A stretch of 64,000 nt of DNA from Acanthochromis polyacanthus (Eukaryota > Chordata > Actinopteri > Pomacentridae), in NCBI RefSeq assembly GCF_021347895.1, contig NC_067130.1, positions 28,107,817 through 28,171,816 of the forward strand. Reading direction: 5' to 3'. Of the stretch, positions 1 through 13,614 are shown in pieces. Position numbers and translations under genes: made by a program. The notes under the pieces were generated by a model, which was given only the letters and a program-made list of their open reading frames with translations, was not told the DNA's origin and did not search any database. Each line of letters starts with the position of its first letter. The stretch's first letter is position 1.

Positions 1-1
1 T

Positions 2-2479
2 TTGTCCTTGGGGTGTCAACAGAAACCCCGCAGGTTCGCTGAGGAGGTACATTGCAGTTTCTCTGACAAGGTAACACTTTTTAAATAATTAACAGGAATA
101 GTAATTAAAGATGATCTGAACACTTTCCCCAGATTGCATTAAAAGTCAACTGCCCTACCGATGACAGAATGGCTGCTTGTTTGAAGATGACTGATCCTGT
201 GCAACTAACATTGGCTGGTTCCATTGACATATCCGGCTCTCCTGATTGTAAGGACTCCTCTGCGCACTACAACTTTACATTCTCATTTTTTACATTGTGT
301 CAAACATTGAGTATGACATTGAATTTCTTTCAGACCACAGTGAAGAAAACTTTAATGATTAGTAAAAGTAAACCTGATATTGTATTACATAAATAACACA
401 TTCTGTGATTGATTGTCTGTACTTGTCAGCTCCCATTTTATTCAAACTGCTCCTGTCTCCTGTGATCGATGGCGACTTCTTACCGGATGAGCCTTCCAAC
501 TTGTTCCACAATGCAGCCGACATTGACTACATTGCTGGACTCAACGACATGGACGGACATATCTTCACTGGTGTAGATGTTCCATCAATCAACTCTGACT
601 TGGTGGACACGCCAATGTGAGTTCAAGCCGTTTGATTGATGAGAAACAATATTTGCAAAATGTTCTTACTTAAAGCATAGAAAACTTTGATTAGAAATCT
701 ATTCAATTGAAATTAGTTTCATTCATGTAGCGCTAACTGAGCATATTTCATCACAATGCACTTCACATAGCAAGGCAAAGACATAACAAAATTTATATGG
801 ACAAACACAACAAATGTCCCGTCTCTTCTGGATTCACTTTGACTATACACCTCTCAACAGTGGAGTTGGGAAACTCCTTTTAACCAGGAGGGAAAACCTT
901 TGCCAGAATCAAGCTCAGGGAGGGCGGCCTCTGCCTCAACCAGTTAGGGTGTGAGGATAGTGCCAAGAGAAAACATCACCATACGGAGAACAGCACAACA
1001 CATAAGAGGGCAATTAACACTTGGCTTATTAGGGAGGCCAGTAACTGCATATCAGAGGATTGTTTGAGCTATTGGTAGTTTTGCCACGGTCGCCTTGGGG
1101 CTTTTTCTAGGAATCAGGCATATGGGTTCTGTAAAGCTTCTCGAGACAATTTGACTGTAATTGGTGCTATATAAATAAAATTGAATTGAATTGAAGGTGT
1201 TTTATCAAAGCTCAGTGCAAAACTCTCTCTTTTTTTTTGCAGTGACGATGTGAAGAGACTGTTGGCTTCCTACACTAGAGAGAAGGGTGCAGCTGGTTTG
1301 AATGAGGCTTACTCCACATACACCTCAACCTGGGGAAGTAAACCCGACAGGGAGACCATCAAGAAAACTGTTGTGGAAATTGGAACAGACTACATTTTCC
1401 TTGCTCCTACGCAGGCTGCCCTTACCTTCATGCTGCTAATGCTGGGTGAGAATAAAATCTTATTCTTATGATGTCCCTGTCACTTTATTTACAAGCGCTT
1501 TTGTTTTACATGCATAACTTTTCTTTAACTGCATGATGGTCCAATGTAGTAGAACAAACAACTTTTAATGAGGCTATAAACTTGTTTTTCAGATAGTATA
1601 TGAAATTGTTCAAGATTCATGACCATTTTTCTTTATCTGCAAGGTGAAAGAAATCCAAGTTAATTCTTTTGGGGGGTTATTTAATCTTTCGTGTGGAACA
1701 TTGGTTACCTGTCTTTAAACATGACATTAACAGCAATGGAGCAGTCAAGACTAATGGTGACACTGATTGACAACAGGGTCCTGCATATGAGAATGTGAAT
1801 GGGCACTTATTGGGATTTTCTAAGATTTACTTAGGTTTTAGTATTTCAGAGTACACCCAGTCATTGGTGTAGTCTTCATCACAAACCTGTTTTTTCACCA
1901 TCTCTTTAAAGAACTGACGCACGTACTCCTACGTCATGTCCGAGCCCAACCGTTTGGGCGGCGTCATCATGCCCTATCTAGCTGGATGGGCGGCTGACCA
2001 CGCTGATGACCTGCAGTACGTGTTCGGAAAGCCTTTTGCCACACCGCTGGGTACTGGCCTAGCCATCGTGACCTCTCTGGGCTACATTGATTGCCTACTG
2101 ACTAACTTTGCCAAAACTGGGTATAATTCTGCAGACAACAAACATGGCAGTATCACACAAACCTGAATCACTGATATAGAAAACGATAACTGCATAATTT
2201 ATTTTGACCTGTTCTCTGGTTTTGTTGACAGAGATCCCAACAAAGGAGGCCTGAAAGTCCCTGCTACCTGGCCCCAGTTCACCGCGATGGACACAAGTAT
2301 CTGGAAATCCGTAATAATATGAATGCAAACTTTGTAAGACAACAGCTGAAGCTGCGTTATGTGAATTTCTGGTCCAATGTCTTTCCAGCCTTCCTACAGT
2401 CTACTCAGAATAAAAAGCCTGTGATATTAACTATGCATCTGCATTTCAATATCATGTCAGAATTGCTTATGGCAATAAA
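2..2479 (+). pseudogene. cel: Carboxyl ester lipase (bile salt-activated lipase) pseudogene, 3' exons
   Basis: The C-terminal half of a secreted pancreatic-type carboxyl ester lipase, which hydrolyses cholesteryl and other esters in the gut. Readable exons are about 2-46, 133-247, 430-616, 1243-1445, 1912-2120 and from 2232, all with GT-AG borders, so this is not a retrocopy. Family landmarks are VIDGDF, AADIDYIAG, the acid-residue loop MDGHIF, KKTVVEIGTDYIF and the catalytic-His loop DHADDLQYVFGKPF. The catalytic-Ser exon lies left of the window. Reading-frame breaks occur near 28 (C run), near 1423 (after TQAAL the frame moves by one), at 1917 (TGA where the family has Gly-Arg), near 1985 and 2080 (partly compensating shifts), and near 2283 in the last exon. 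AATAAA sits at 2474-2479. The other genes in the window show no indels, so assembly error is a less likely cause. Confidence 0.87.
701..1195. repeat. Fish interspersed repeat with inverted ends inside the cel pseudogene
   Basis: This insert lies between cel exons. Its left end (ATTCAATTGAAATTAGTTT) and right end (ATAAATAAAATTGAATTGAA) are diverged inverted repeats next to a shared GCGCTA/GGTGCTAT motif. The interior (CTCAGGGAGGGCGGCCTCTG, then CTCAACCAGTTAGGGTGTGAG) resembles a very common teleost non-coding repeat. The family name is not determined. Confidence 0.6.
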
Positions 2480-2531
2480 ATTCATGACAGCAACAAATGT
2501 TATTTGTTGTCTTTCTTTTTTAAGCATTTAA

Positions 2532-3384
2532 ATTACTGCTACGGCTTCTATAATGGCACTTGTGGATTGCTGAGTTTTTTCTGACCTAGCTAGCAGACCT
2601 ACTGGGGCCATAGCTAGCTGGCTAAAGTTGGTTAGCTGCTGAGCTAAATTAGCCAACTAAGCAGCCATTGTTCGTCCTGCTTCATCTTGGGTTTTATTTT
2701 CTACTGTTTGTCAAGAATAGAATAGAATAGGGTTTGTTGCCATTTGTACTAGTACATTACAGTACAGGTATATTGGGAATTCTTTGTACGTTTGTCAAAA
2801 TTAGCTTTGTAAAAAAAATTAAATAAAAAAAAACAGATGAAGAGTTCCAGCAATAGCAGCAGCAAAAGAGAAACTATATGCATTATAAAAATAAAAAGGT
2901 ACACATTTTAAGGAGCACTCTGTATTTATAAAAATGAACATATAAATATCCCGAGAGGGTTTGCACAAATTATATGGTGTTCCAGAATTAATATTTGCAC
3001 ATGTCAGTTTGTTTAAAGTGACTATAGTCATATTTCACATGAGTAATGCACTGATGTACATGGTGGTGGCGTTTGGTGACCTGCTAAAGGGGAATGATTG
3101 GCTTCAGAGATAATAAGTAAAGAAAGTAAAATGAAGTGTTCAACAGATGAAGTGAAAAGAGGGCACCCCTATGGTGATTTTATTTATTTTATTTGGTGCT
3201 ACCATTACTTTATTTGATTTAATCACTCCTGTGATTTCATTACAGTTTCACTTACCTCGAGCGCTATTTCCAATCCAGCCGATTAGAGGGCCGTGTATCG
3301 TGCTGCGTAAAGAGTCGTGTTTTTTGGCACACAGAGAAAGAATAAACCTTTCCTGTGTGAACCTAATGGCCCATAGACATAATA
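2532..3384. other. Gene-free flank of the cel pseudogene
   Basis: No coding region is seen. About 2580-2670 is a run of GCTAGC/TTAGCT words. From 2713 to about 3060 there is an interspersed-repeat-like stretch starting with GAATAGAATAGAATAG. The short reading frames here are AT-rich chance frames. Confidence 0.5.
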
Positions 3385-4370
3385 AAGAGTAGGACGCCGT
3401 TCGGGGTGCTGCGCAGCGATAAATACGGCCGCCATCTTGGTCCGGTCACCCGCTCCACTCAGCGCTGTTTGACAGCGCATCCATCTTAACTCTGATATTA
3501 ACTGATTTCACTGATATTAAGATAATAAGCTCGATATTAAGCTCGACTGTAGACAGGTATTTTGCAAACACTGTATAACACACACACACACACTAATATA
3601 TGTTAGAGAAGCAGATAATTGGCAATAAAGTGAATTATTTTAATAATTTGAAGAGACAATATATGATTACGCCATATATACATATATAAACAAAATACTG
3701 ACTACTGAACACATTAGTCAGTTTTCTGATATATTAATTATATTGATACTCCATGCATGATTTATATATGTAGTATGATTTTCTCTGATATATAACTTTA
3801 TCTATTATAGCCTATATATATGTGAATGATGTTGATACTCCATCTATGATTTATATATATTCATTTTCTCTGATATATAACTTCTATCTATTGTTTTATA
3901 TAGAAATATGTGTTCATTAGTCAGTATTTTGTTTATATATGTATATATAGCGTAATCATATATTGTCTCTTCAAATTATTAAAATAATTGACTTTACTGC
4001 CATTATCTGCTTCTCTAACATATACTAGTGTGTGTGTGTTAACAGGTTTGCAAATACCTGTCTACAGTCGAGCTTAATATCAGAATACTCTATTACTATA
4101 TTATATTATCTATTATTCCCACTATAGATATTAAAATACGTTGAACCATTTGTCCTGTATCATAGCTACATGTGTGACGTTGCAACAAAAAAATATAAAA
4201 AAAACCGCGTGAAAATCAGTTTAATATTTAGAGTTAAGATGGATTAAATGCGCTGTCAAACAGCGCCGAGTGGAGCGGCTGACCGGACCAAGATGGCGGC
4301 CCCACCGCTCGTCAGCCCCAATAGGCAGTAGCGTCGATGCGGCAGCTACTCTTTAATATACGTCCATGCA
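3385..4370. repeat. Large imperfect palindrome (foldback or MITE-like element)
   Basis: The left arm (about 3385-3720) returns as its reverse complement at about 3890-4370. Matching blocks include GCCGCCATCTTGGTCCGGTC (3428-) against GACCGGACCAAGATGGCGGC (4282-), the CTGTTTGACAGCGCAT blocks, TCGACTGTAGACAGGTATTT, AGAGAAGCAGATAAT and the TATATACATATATAAAC block. The right arm has roughly 110 bp not found in the left arm. The spacer has a tandem duplication of a ~70-90 bp unit beginning TTGATACTCCAT (about 3749 and 3830). Outer ends share AAAGAGTAG. I found no convincing target-site duplication and no transposase, so the superfamily is unknown. Confidence 0.75.
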
Positions 4371-4629
4371 ACGCCAGCTCAATGTGTGTGCCTCCTCTAT
4401 TCTTTTTCACAGGTCAGTAAACATGCTTATAATGAGTATACATTGCAGACTTGAAGAGTAGAAAATGTCATGACTAATGGGACTAAAACAGCGTGTAATG
4501 TTTGCATCCAAACCAAGTACAGATTTTTTTTGTATGACAGCAAACTAGTTGCAAGGGTGTTTCTCCATTCACTGTACCAGGGTAATGAATGAAAAAATAC
4601 TCATACATCAGGTGAGATCTTAAACCTCA

Positions 4630-7275
4630 CATTTCAGACATGAGTGTTACTGATGACTTCATCCTGGAGGTGATAACAAAGATTTGTTGAGTGAGGATAC
4701 AGAGAAGCAAAACAGGTTTGGGTCAGACACTCAAACAAAAAGCGATCAGTGTCAGTGCTGAACAGCAGGATAGGGTCAGGCAGAATGCAGTTCAGATGCA
4801 GAAGAAGTCCAAGCTAATCACGCTGCAATACAGAAGCTTGACAGCGCAACTGCGCCACTCCTTGTCCAAGAGTTTAGAGAAAGCTTGTCACAACCAATAG
4901 TTAATTCAGCCACAGAGAACATAGATACTCCTTCACCACAACTAAAACAGTCAGCCAAGTCAGAGGTTAAAGGGAAATGCCACCAGTGTGTCTCTCATGG
5001 AAACGACAACTGCACACACTGTTTCCGGTGTGGAAAAGACGGACACAAAGCTATTGGCTGCCTGCAGAGAACAATCCCATCAGGAACTGGGTGAGGTCAC
5101 TGGGGAGGGACCACCAGTGACCAAGACAGAGTGCAGTGTCCCACATCACAGAAAGCCACATTCCAAAGAGAGAACCCTCAAACAAAACAATGTGTTAAAG
5201 GGGAAACATGTTGCACAGTTGATTGGTGGTAGGTACATGGTAACTTGTAACTTGGATGGGGTAGTACTCCAGATGCTATTGGACAGTGGGGCACAGGTTA
5301 GTATAGTGGAGAAGTCTTGGGTGCAGAAGCCTTGCCAAATAGTAAGAATCCAAACCCCTTGAAAGACTACTTCCAGACCACCCACTCAACGTTATTGTGG
5401 CTAATAGGACAGATGTACCATTTGATGGGTGAATAGAGTTCTTGTTGAGATAACAAGTCACAAATATGGTTCAGTGGTCCCTATGTCTCAATGCTCGTCA
5501 GTCAAGAAAATGTTAGCAGCCTATTGCTAGATTTCATGCAGAACAGTGACCAAACTGATAACATGAACTTGGTGGACTTACTGTCGGAGACCTTGAAAAT
5601 CCAGAAGAGCGATGCTGAAAGTCTTGTCTCTTTCATTCACACAATGCCTTCCCAGGAAGATTCTGAAAGCCCAGTGGGGAGAGTTGGAAAGAAGGGACTC
5701 ACTGTCCACAGCAGCTAAATCTGTGAGGTTAAATGTCGCATTGGAGCTTTCCCTGGAGGAGGACCAATGCTATTGAGCCAGGTGTAGATTGCATATTACA
5801 GATGAGTTAGAGCTGCTTCCTGTTCTTGTTGACGTGCCTGCTGGTGCCTCTAAAATAGTGAGAATCCCAGTCTAGAATTTAACAAAGCATGACATCTTTC
5901 TACCTCCAAAGACAATCCTTGGACTCATTGAGGAAATTTCTGACAGTAAACCTGCAAATATTCTCTCCACTCCTCAGAATCCAGCAGACCCACACGGTGA
6001 TTCTCTCCTGTGCTCTACCTATTGAAGCCCGACTGATGAAGGACAAAGTGAGGTGAATGGAACTCAGAGAGCTGCCTCCTCACAACAGAAATGGCATCCA
6101 AATGTCAATCTTGACTATCTGTCCGAGCACAAACAGGAAGTGGTAAAACAGATGCTCTATGAAGAATCAGACGTGTTTGCTCGTGAGGAAGGAGACATTG
6201 GATGTATTCCTGGCTTACAGTTGAAAATCAACACGACAGACAACACTCCTGTTCAGAAAAGCTACAATTCTATTCCAAGACCACTGTATAAAGAGGTAAA
6301 GGAGTATATTCAAAACCTCTTAGACGGGATGGATCTCTAAGTCAGTGTCGGCTTATTCCTCACCAGTTGTGTGTGTGCGCAAAAAAGACCACAGTCTGGG
6401 CCTGTGTGTTGACTTTCGTGAGCTCAATCGCAAGACAATTCCTGATCGTCATCCACTGCCATGGATCTCGGATCTACTGGACAGCCTGGCAGACAATTCA
6501 TGGTTCTCGATCTTGGACCAAGGGAGTGCATACCATCAGGGTTTGTGAGTGGGGAGTCAAGACCTTTGACAGTGTTTAGCATTCCCTGGGGACTCTATGA
6601 ATGGGTCAGAATGTCCTTTGGGGTGACAAATGCACCAGCCACATTCCAGAGGTCTATGGAGGGAGAACTCGAAGGCATTAGGGATGAGTTTTGTGTGCCA
6701 TATTTAGATGATGTCTTGTGTTATTCAAAATCTTTTGCAGTACACGTGGACCATCTCAGTCGAGTGCTCCACCGGATGCGACAACATGGCATTAAGCTTC
6801 GTCCAGCCAAATGTGAATTCTTTAAGAGGCAAATCCGATACATTGGGCGGATGGTGTCAGGGGAAGGGATACAGATCAACCAAAGGATTTGGAAGTGGTC
6901 ATTGCCCTGAAGGATAAGAAACCCTGCACCGTCGGATAGGTCCGGACACTGCTAGGATTTCTTAGTTATTAGAGGTCCTTTATTCAAGACTTTTCACAAC
7001 TGGCAAGACCCTTGTTTGAACTCCTCCAGAGCCCAGCTGGCACAAGCCATGCCACCAAATCCCAGACCCGCAAGGGAAGAGGTCAAGCAAAAAACAGTGA
7101 CAAGGGTCAACTTCCCTCTTGCAACTTCCCTCTTGCACACTCATAACTTTGACTATTGTGCATCAGAATGGGGTATCCAGGTTTGTGGAGGTGCTGACGA
7201 ACCCTCCAACCTTGGCTTAACCAAATTTTGATAACCCATTTGTGCTACACACGGATGCTTCGAATGAAGGCCTGA
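4630..7275 (+). mobile_element. Degraded Ty3/Gypsy-type LTR retrotransposon fragment (gag-protease-RT)
   Basis: Recognisable parts in order: a lysine/glutamine-rich Gag end (about 4690-4900); a zinc knuckle CFRCGKDGHKAIGC with perfect CX2CX4HX4C spacing (about 5020-5065); a retroviral-type protease motif LLDSGAQVSIV (about 5275-5310); reverse transcriptase with CVDFRELNRKT (about 6400-6440), a YLDD catalytic box (about 6702) and [12 protein letters not shown] (about 6617-6655); then connection and RNase H start (VLHTDASNEG, about 7228-7260). The frame shifts near 6320 and 6545, and stops are scattered, so nothing can be translated whole. Similarity stops abruptly at about 7275 where another repeat starts. 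No flanking LTR was recognised. Confidence 0.85.
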
Positions 7276-7455
7276 AAGCCGTATTGTTTTTTTCTTGATT
7301 TCTTTTAGTGTTTCTTAAAGCCAGAAAGTTGCCATTTTAAATTACTTTAGTTTTGTGGTATGTCTGTGATCTGCTTGTTTTCTATAAAATTAAACAATTG
7401 AATGAACATCCTGAAAGACTGGCGATTCCATAATTTTTTGCCAGGGGTTGTAGAT
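7276..7455. mobile_element. Terminal fragment of a DNA transposon
   Basis: The stretch GCCAGAAAGTTGCCATTTTA through CCAGGGGTTGTAG resembles the terminal sequence of a common fish Tc1-like element, recalled from memory. It directly abuts the truncated Gypsy relic. No coding sequence remains. Confidence 0.4.
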
Positions 7456-8020
7456 CCATATGCCAACAATAGGAGTGAAATTCAGGATCATTTATTTTGA
7501 AAACAAACACTAATCATTTTACTATCTGAACAAACACAGCAGTCGCCCAGTTGAGGTGTATTTCTTTATCTTAACTCATGCTGTGGGTTTTTCCTGATCT
7601 GAGAAGCTGCCCACCTGTTTCTGCAAGTCAACACCAGAATTGGCTTCATTACCAACTTCACAAGGACCGCCAGGCTCAGTTTTTTTCATTCTGTCTTCAG
7701 TGTGTGTATATCAACACTGTTTCCACTGTGTTTGCCAAATTTGGTGATAGGATCTTTGTGACAACAGAAATGAAGGTTCAGCAAGGACTTATTCTTACCT
7801 CAAATGTCAATGAAGAAGAACGACTTTCTTATTGCAAGTCTCGTCCAAGGTTTATCTAGTAGTAGTGGAGTATTTCCCTCCTTTTCAAATTGTCTGTCTG
7901 AACACTGGTCAATATAATTTGACCTTTGTAACAAGAATTTGTATGAAATGTCTCCTAAATGTCAAAGGGAAAACATAATTCCACCAAGTAATGTCAAATA
8001 ATAACAATAAATTGTAAACT
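7456..8020. other. Unassigned stretch between transposon relics
   Basis: A 93-codon open frame (7578-7859) has no motif I recognise and no codon-level support. I treat the segment as probable old repeat DNA. Confidence 0.35.
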
Positions 8021-8479
8021 AAGTCACTGCATAAGTATTCACCCCCTTCAAGCCAGTGTTTAGTAGATGCAACTTTATCAACGATTACAGCATTGGACCT
8101 TTGTGGATAGATTTTAATCAACACTGTACATCTGGAAACTGCAGTTTTGCTCCGTTCTTCTTTGCAAGGTGAAGGTTACTGAGGGGTTTTGAGTGTACAG
8201 CTCTTTTATTAAGTCCAGCCACAAATTCTCAGTAGAATTTAGGTCTGGGTTCTGACTTGGTCACTCCAAAACGTTCACCTTGCTGCCTTTAAATCATTTC
8301 TGTATGTTTTGATTGTAGTCTTTGGGTCACTGTGTTGCAGGAAAACAAGTCTTTTCCAAATAGAAGTCGTGGTTCTCTTGTGGACTGTATCAGGTTGTCC
8401 TCCAGGATGTCACTATACTTTGCTACTTTAATTTTACCTTCTACCGTTACCTTTCAGTCCCCGCTGCTGACAAGCATCC

Positions 8480-9090
8480 CCCATCATGATCTTTCCACCA
8501 CCATGCTTCTTGCCATGGTGCTGCCACCACCATGCTTCTTCACATCATAATGCTGCCAGCACCATGCTTCACATCATTATACTGCCACCACCATGCTTAT
8601 AATAATAATAATAATAGTAATAATAATAATAAAAATAACTTTATTTGCATAGCACCGTTTAGAAGAATATTCACAAAGTGCTTTGACAGGTAGAGCATAG
8701 TGATAAAAGAGAAATAAAAGAGAATTTTACAGGAAAGCGAGTCTATATGGGTTTTAAGAAGTGATTTAAAAGAATCTACTGATTCGGCGAGCCTTATCTC
8801 CTCAGGCAGGTCGTTCCAAAGTCGAGGGGCACTGATGGAGAAAACCCGGTCACCCATGGATTTAAGTCTCCACTTTGGAACAACTAGGAGGGACCCACCC
8901 GAGAATCTAAGGCTGCATGAGGGGACATTCGGAGTTAGCATGTCTAAAATATAGCCAGGGGCAAGGCCCTGGCAAGCTTTAAAAGTGATCAGCAAAATCC
9001 TAAAATCAATTCTAAAACAGACAGAGAGCATACCATGATGCTGCCACCACCGCGCTTCATATCATAATGCTGCCACCACCGTGCTTCACA
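8480..9090. repeat. ~30-bp minisatellite inside the Tc1 relic
   Basis: A unit resembling CATCATAATGCTGCCACCAC plus CATGCTTCA occurs about four times at 8485-8600 and twice more at 9030-9090, the two blocks being separated by the L2-like insertion. The unit is the antisense of the conserved transposase segment around His-Gly-Gly-Gly-Ser, so the expansion arose from transposon coding sequence. Confidence 0.7.
8590..9032 (-). mobile_element. 5'-truncated L2-type LINE (reverse transcriptase C-terminus)
   Basis: The minus-strand frame from 9031 reads FRILLITFKACQGLAPGYI, then SLRFSGGSLLVVP, GDRVFSISAPRLWNDLP and SVDSFKSLLKTH. This is the conserved C-terminal tail seen after the reverse transcriptase domain in fish L2/CR1-group LINEs. 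It is followed by a (TAA)n-rich 3' tail at 8590-8640 on the plus strand. The upstream endonuclease and most of the RT are absent, as expected for 5' truncation. It interrupts the older Tc1 relic. Confidence 0.8.
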
Positions 9091-9356
9091 GTGTGGATGG
9101 TGTGTTTGTGATGATGTGCAGTGTTTTGTCTCCATCATCTAGCGTCCAGTCTGATGGTCAAAAAACTCAATTTTGGACCCAACAGACTAAACAATTTTCT
9201 TCTGCATGACTTCAGAATCTTCCTTTTGTCTTCTGACACACTCAAATTGAGATTTGGTAAGAAGTTTTTCAACACTGTCTTTCTTTTTGCCAATTTTCCA
9301 CAAAGCTTTGACTGTTAAAAAACAGACAATAGTTGTTGTATGCACAGTCTCTTTTA

Positions 9357-10992
<1,636 letters not shown>

Positions 10993-11380
10993 TATCTCAG
11001 CTGCTGAAGAGTGTAAGTACTTTAAAGGAGTCATAGGTGTCTTGGTGGCTTCCCTTAATCATCACGCATCTTGTATGGTCATTCCATTTTTGTACTGTCC
11101 TGTCAATGTAAATCAAGTGGAATGGTGCAATGGAAAATCATTTCTCCATGTAGACAAAGCAGTCTAAGTGTTCTCTTGTCTTCATGGTGTAGTTCTATCC
11201 AAGAATTCACCAGTGACTGGACCATTTGACAACCATTTGAGACACATTCATTGCACTCACATGATCTCCATTCCACTAATTGTGTAACATTTGTAAATTC
11301 TTGTCCAAAAAGCCTAATTACTTCGACTCTAATTCAATGTCAAAAAAGCCCCTCTGAAAGTGGGGTGAGCAATTTTTATC

Positions 11381-13260
11381 GGCTCTCTTTATTGTGGCAT
11401 TTCATCTTAGGGTGTTTGTTGTATAAAAAAATGTTCACATTACCTGGTTTCTACTGAGGAATGTCTGTGTCGTCATATCTTGGTTGTCAGTATCTCTAAG
11501 CTGACTGTTCCACCAGGCTGTTTCCCATCAGAGGTCAAAGGTTTTGCATATCAAGTCGTGGTCAGTTAACCCACAGGTGTAAGTGACATATCATCCTCGA
11601 AAGCAGCCGTGTTTGCTTCGTTTATTTATCCTCTTGTATGTAAGCACCTGGAGAAGAACTCGCTGGTTTCCTGAAAGTGATGAAACTGAGAATTTGGTTT
11701 GGCATTGCTCCCTGTCTCTGGGAACAGCCTGAGCAGCTTCTGTGAGAAACAGCCAAAACGGGACTCCAAGTATATCTAATTTACAAAGTACTCGTGATGA
11801 TTTTGGGTTACAGTGTGCATGCATGTGATCATTGTTAAAAGGCTGTTTACCTTCACTTGTGAACCTTGTGAACATTATAACTGCAAATTATCAGATGGAA
11901 ATTTCTCACATTCACAACACTGTCAAAGGAAAGGACAGGTTGACCTTTCTGCAAGATTGTCTAATCATTCCACAAACACATTGTTCAGTGTATGCACTTC
12001 GATGTTTCTGTCATTTAAAAAAAAACCTTTTGATCTTCTGGATTATTTGTTGTTTTTAACAGTTGTCATGTCTGTTTTATGCTTTTAACGTGAAAGTGCC
12101 TCAAGCTGTGGTGGTGAAAGATGGTTGCTTGCCAAACCTATAACCTTTGCAGAAACCCAGACCTCATACTGCCTCCAGTGGTGTGTTCAAAAACAGTCAG
12201 ACTAAACAGAGCTAAACATCTAAATGCATTTTAGAATATTTTTAGGTGATTTTTAATACAGGAAGTGAAATTTTTGTCACACAATTTACAAATAGAAATT
12301 AATTCACATACAAATACATATTTTTAATACAAACAATATATCGTTTGGCCTGTTTTTTTCTTTAATTAAGATGAAATTTGATTTGTTTTCGATTTTTTAC
12401 TAAATATTGTTTGTAATTTAACTCAAGAAAACCTGTTAAACTGTAAAGTAACAGTTAAAGAAACATCATTTACCATATTTCAGTATTTAACATACATCAT
12501 TTTTCTTTTGGCAGTAAATATCTGTAAAATAATTTTTCCAAATTTTTAAATGTAGCATAAAATAGTAACTTTACAGTCAAATGTTGTAATGGAGAAAAAC
12601 TCAAAATGTGTCCTCAGTGACTTAAAGCTTGTCCAGAATGACCATGTCCCTGAATACAATACTTTAAATGGTTGGATATCCATAAAAGAATCACGTGTAG
12701 CTGAATTAAATGCAGCAGCCAATTGTAATTTTTTGGTCACACAAATTACTATTTGTAAAAATGCCGATTTTTGATTTGATTTATCGTTTTGACCTTTCTC
12801 AAATTTCTTGAAACTTGAAATAAATTATTTGTACAAATTCTGATTTTTGATGCAGATGTTATGTATAAAAAATCAGTCAACATACATTTTCCCACAGTTT
12901 TTCTTTCTTTTATTTAACCCCTTAGAAGGATTTGTTTTGTTTTGTTTTTTAGCCCCAGGCATACTAAAGGAAAGATTTTATGGTTGATGGTTACTAAATG
13001 GGTCAATCCATCTGAATTCACCATTTTTAAATTTCTTTTAAAGTTCATGCCTGACCATCTTGTATTTTTCAGATTTTTCTTTCCGTTTCCTGAGAAAGCA
13101 TGGCATCTCTTTCCACTTTTATGCGGACGATAGTCAGTTATATGTGCCTCTAAAAAAGAAAAATGCCTTCTCACTCAAACCACTTCTGGCATGTCTTTAG
13201 GACATCAAAGAATGGATGGCCTTGAACTTTTTAAATTTTAATGAAAAAAAGACATAAGTA
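11381..13260. other. Gene-free AT-rich region
   Basis: No gene is recognised. About 12,220-12,910 is AT-rich non-coding DNA whose segment around 12,470-12,700 (CTTTTGGCAGTAAATATCTG, then GTCAAATGTTGTAATGGAG) recurs in diverged direct orientation at about 16,070-16,340. Confidence 0.5.
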
Positions 13261-13614
13261 GGGCTGCACAGTGAGTTAGTGGTTAGCACTTTCGCCTTGC
13301 AGCAAGAAGATCCCCGGTTCAAATCCAGGCCTGGCCCTGGGATCTTTCTGCATGGAGTTTGCATGTTCTCCCTGTGCATGCGTGGGTTTTCTCTGGGTAC
13401 TCCGGCTTCCTCCTACAGTCCAAAAACATGCTGAGGTTAACTGGTTACTCTAAATTGTCCGTAGGTGTGATTGTTTGTCTGTATATGTAGCCCTGTGACA
13501 GACTGACGACCTGTCCAGGGTGTCCCCTGCCTTTGCCCGAGTCAGCTGGGATAGGCTCCAGCACCCCCCGTGACCCTAGAGAGGATAAAGCGGTGTATAG
13601 AGAATGGATGGATG
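13261..13614 (+). repeat. Teleost tRNA-headed interspersed repeat, full-length-like copy
   Basis: It starts GGGCTGCACAGTGAGTTAGT and GGTTAGCACTTTCGCC, with a B-box-like CCGGTTCAAATCC, continues through GGAGTTTGCATGTTCTCC and GGGTACTCCGGCTTCCTCC, and ends GAATGGATGGATG. This is a very widespread fish repeat. Two other partial copies, both inverted, occur in the window (15,712 and 46,126). It is not a functional tRNA. Confidence 0.8.

Noticed and set aside
2..2320. cel lesions as sequencing errors
   Set aside because: Several are at short homopolymers, which kept this open. However, nvd, grin1, the RING gene and both transposases show no such indels over more than 4 kb of coding sequence, so real decay is preferred.
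7578..7859. 93-codon frame as a gene
   Set aside because: It lies between transposon fragments, has no motif and is not conserved in anything I recognise.
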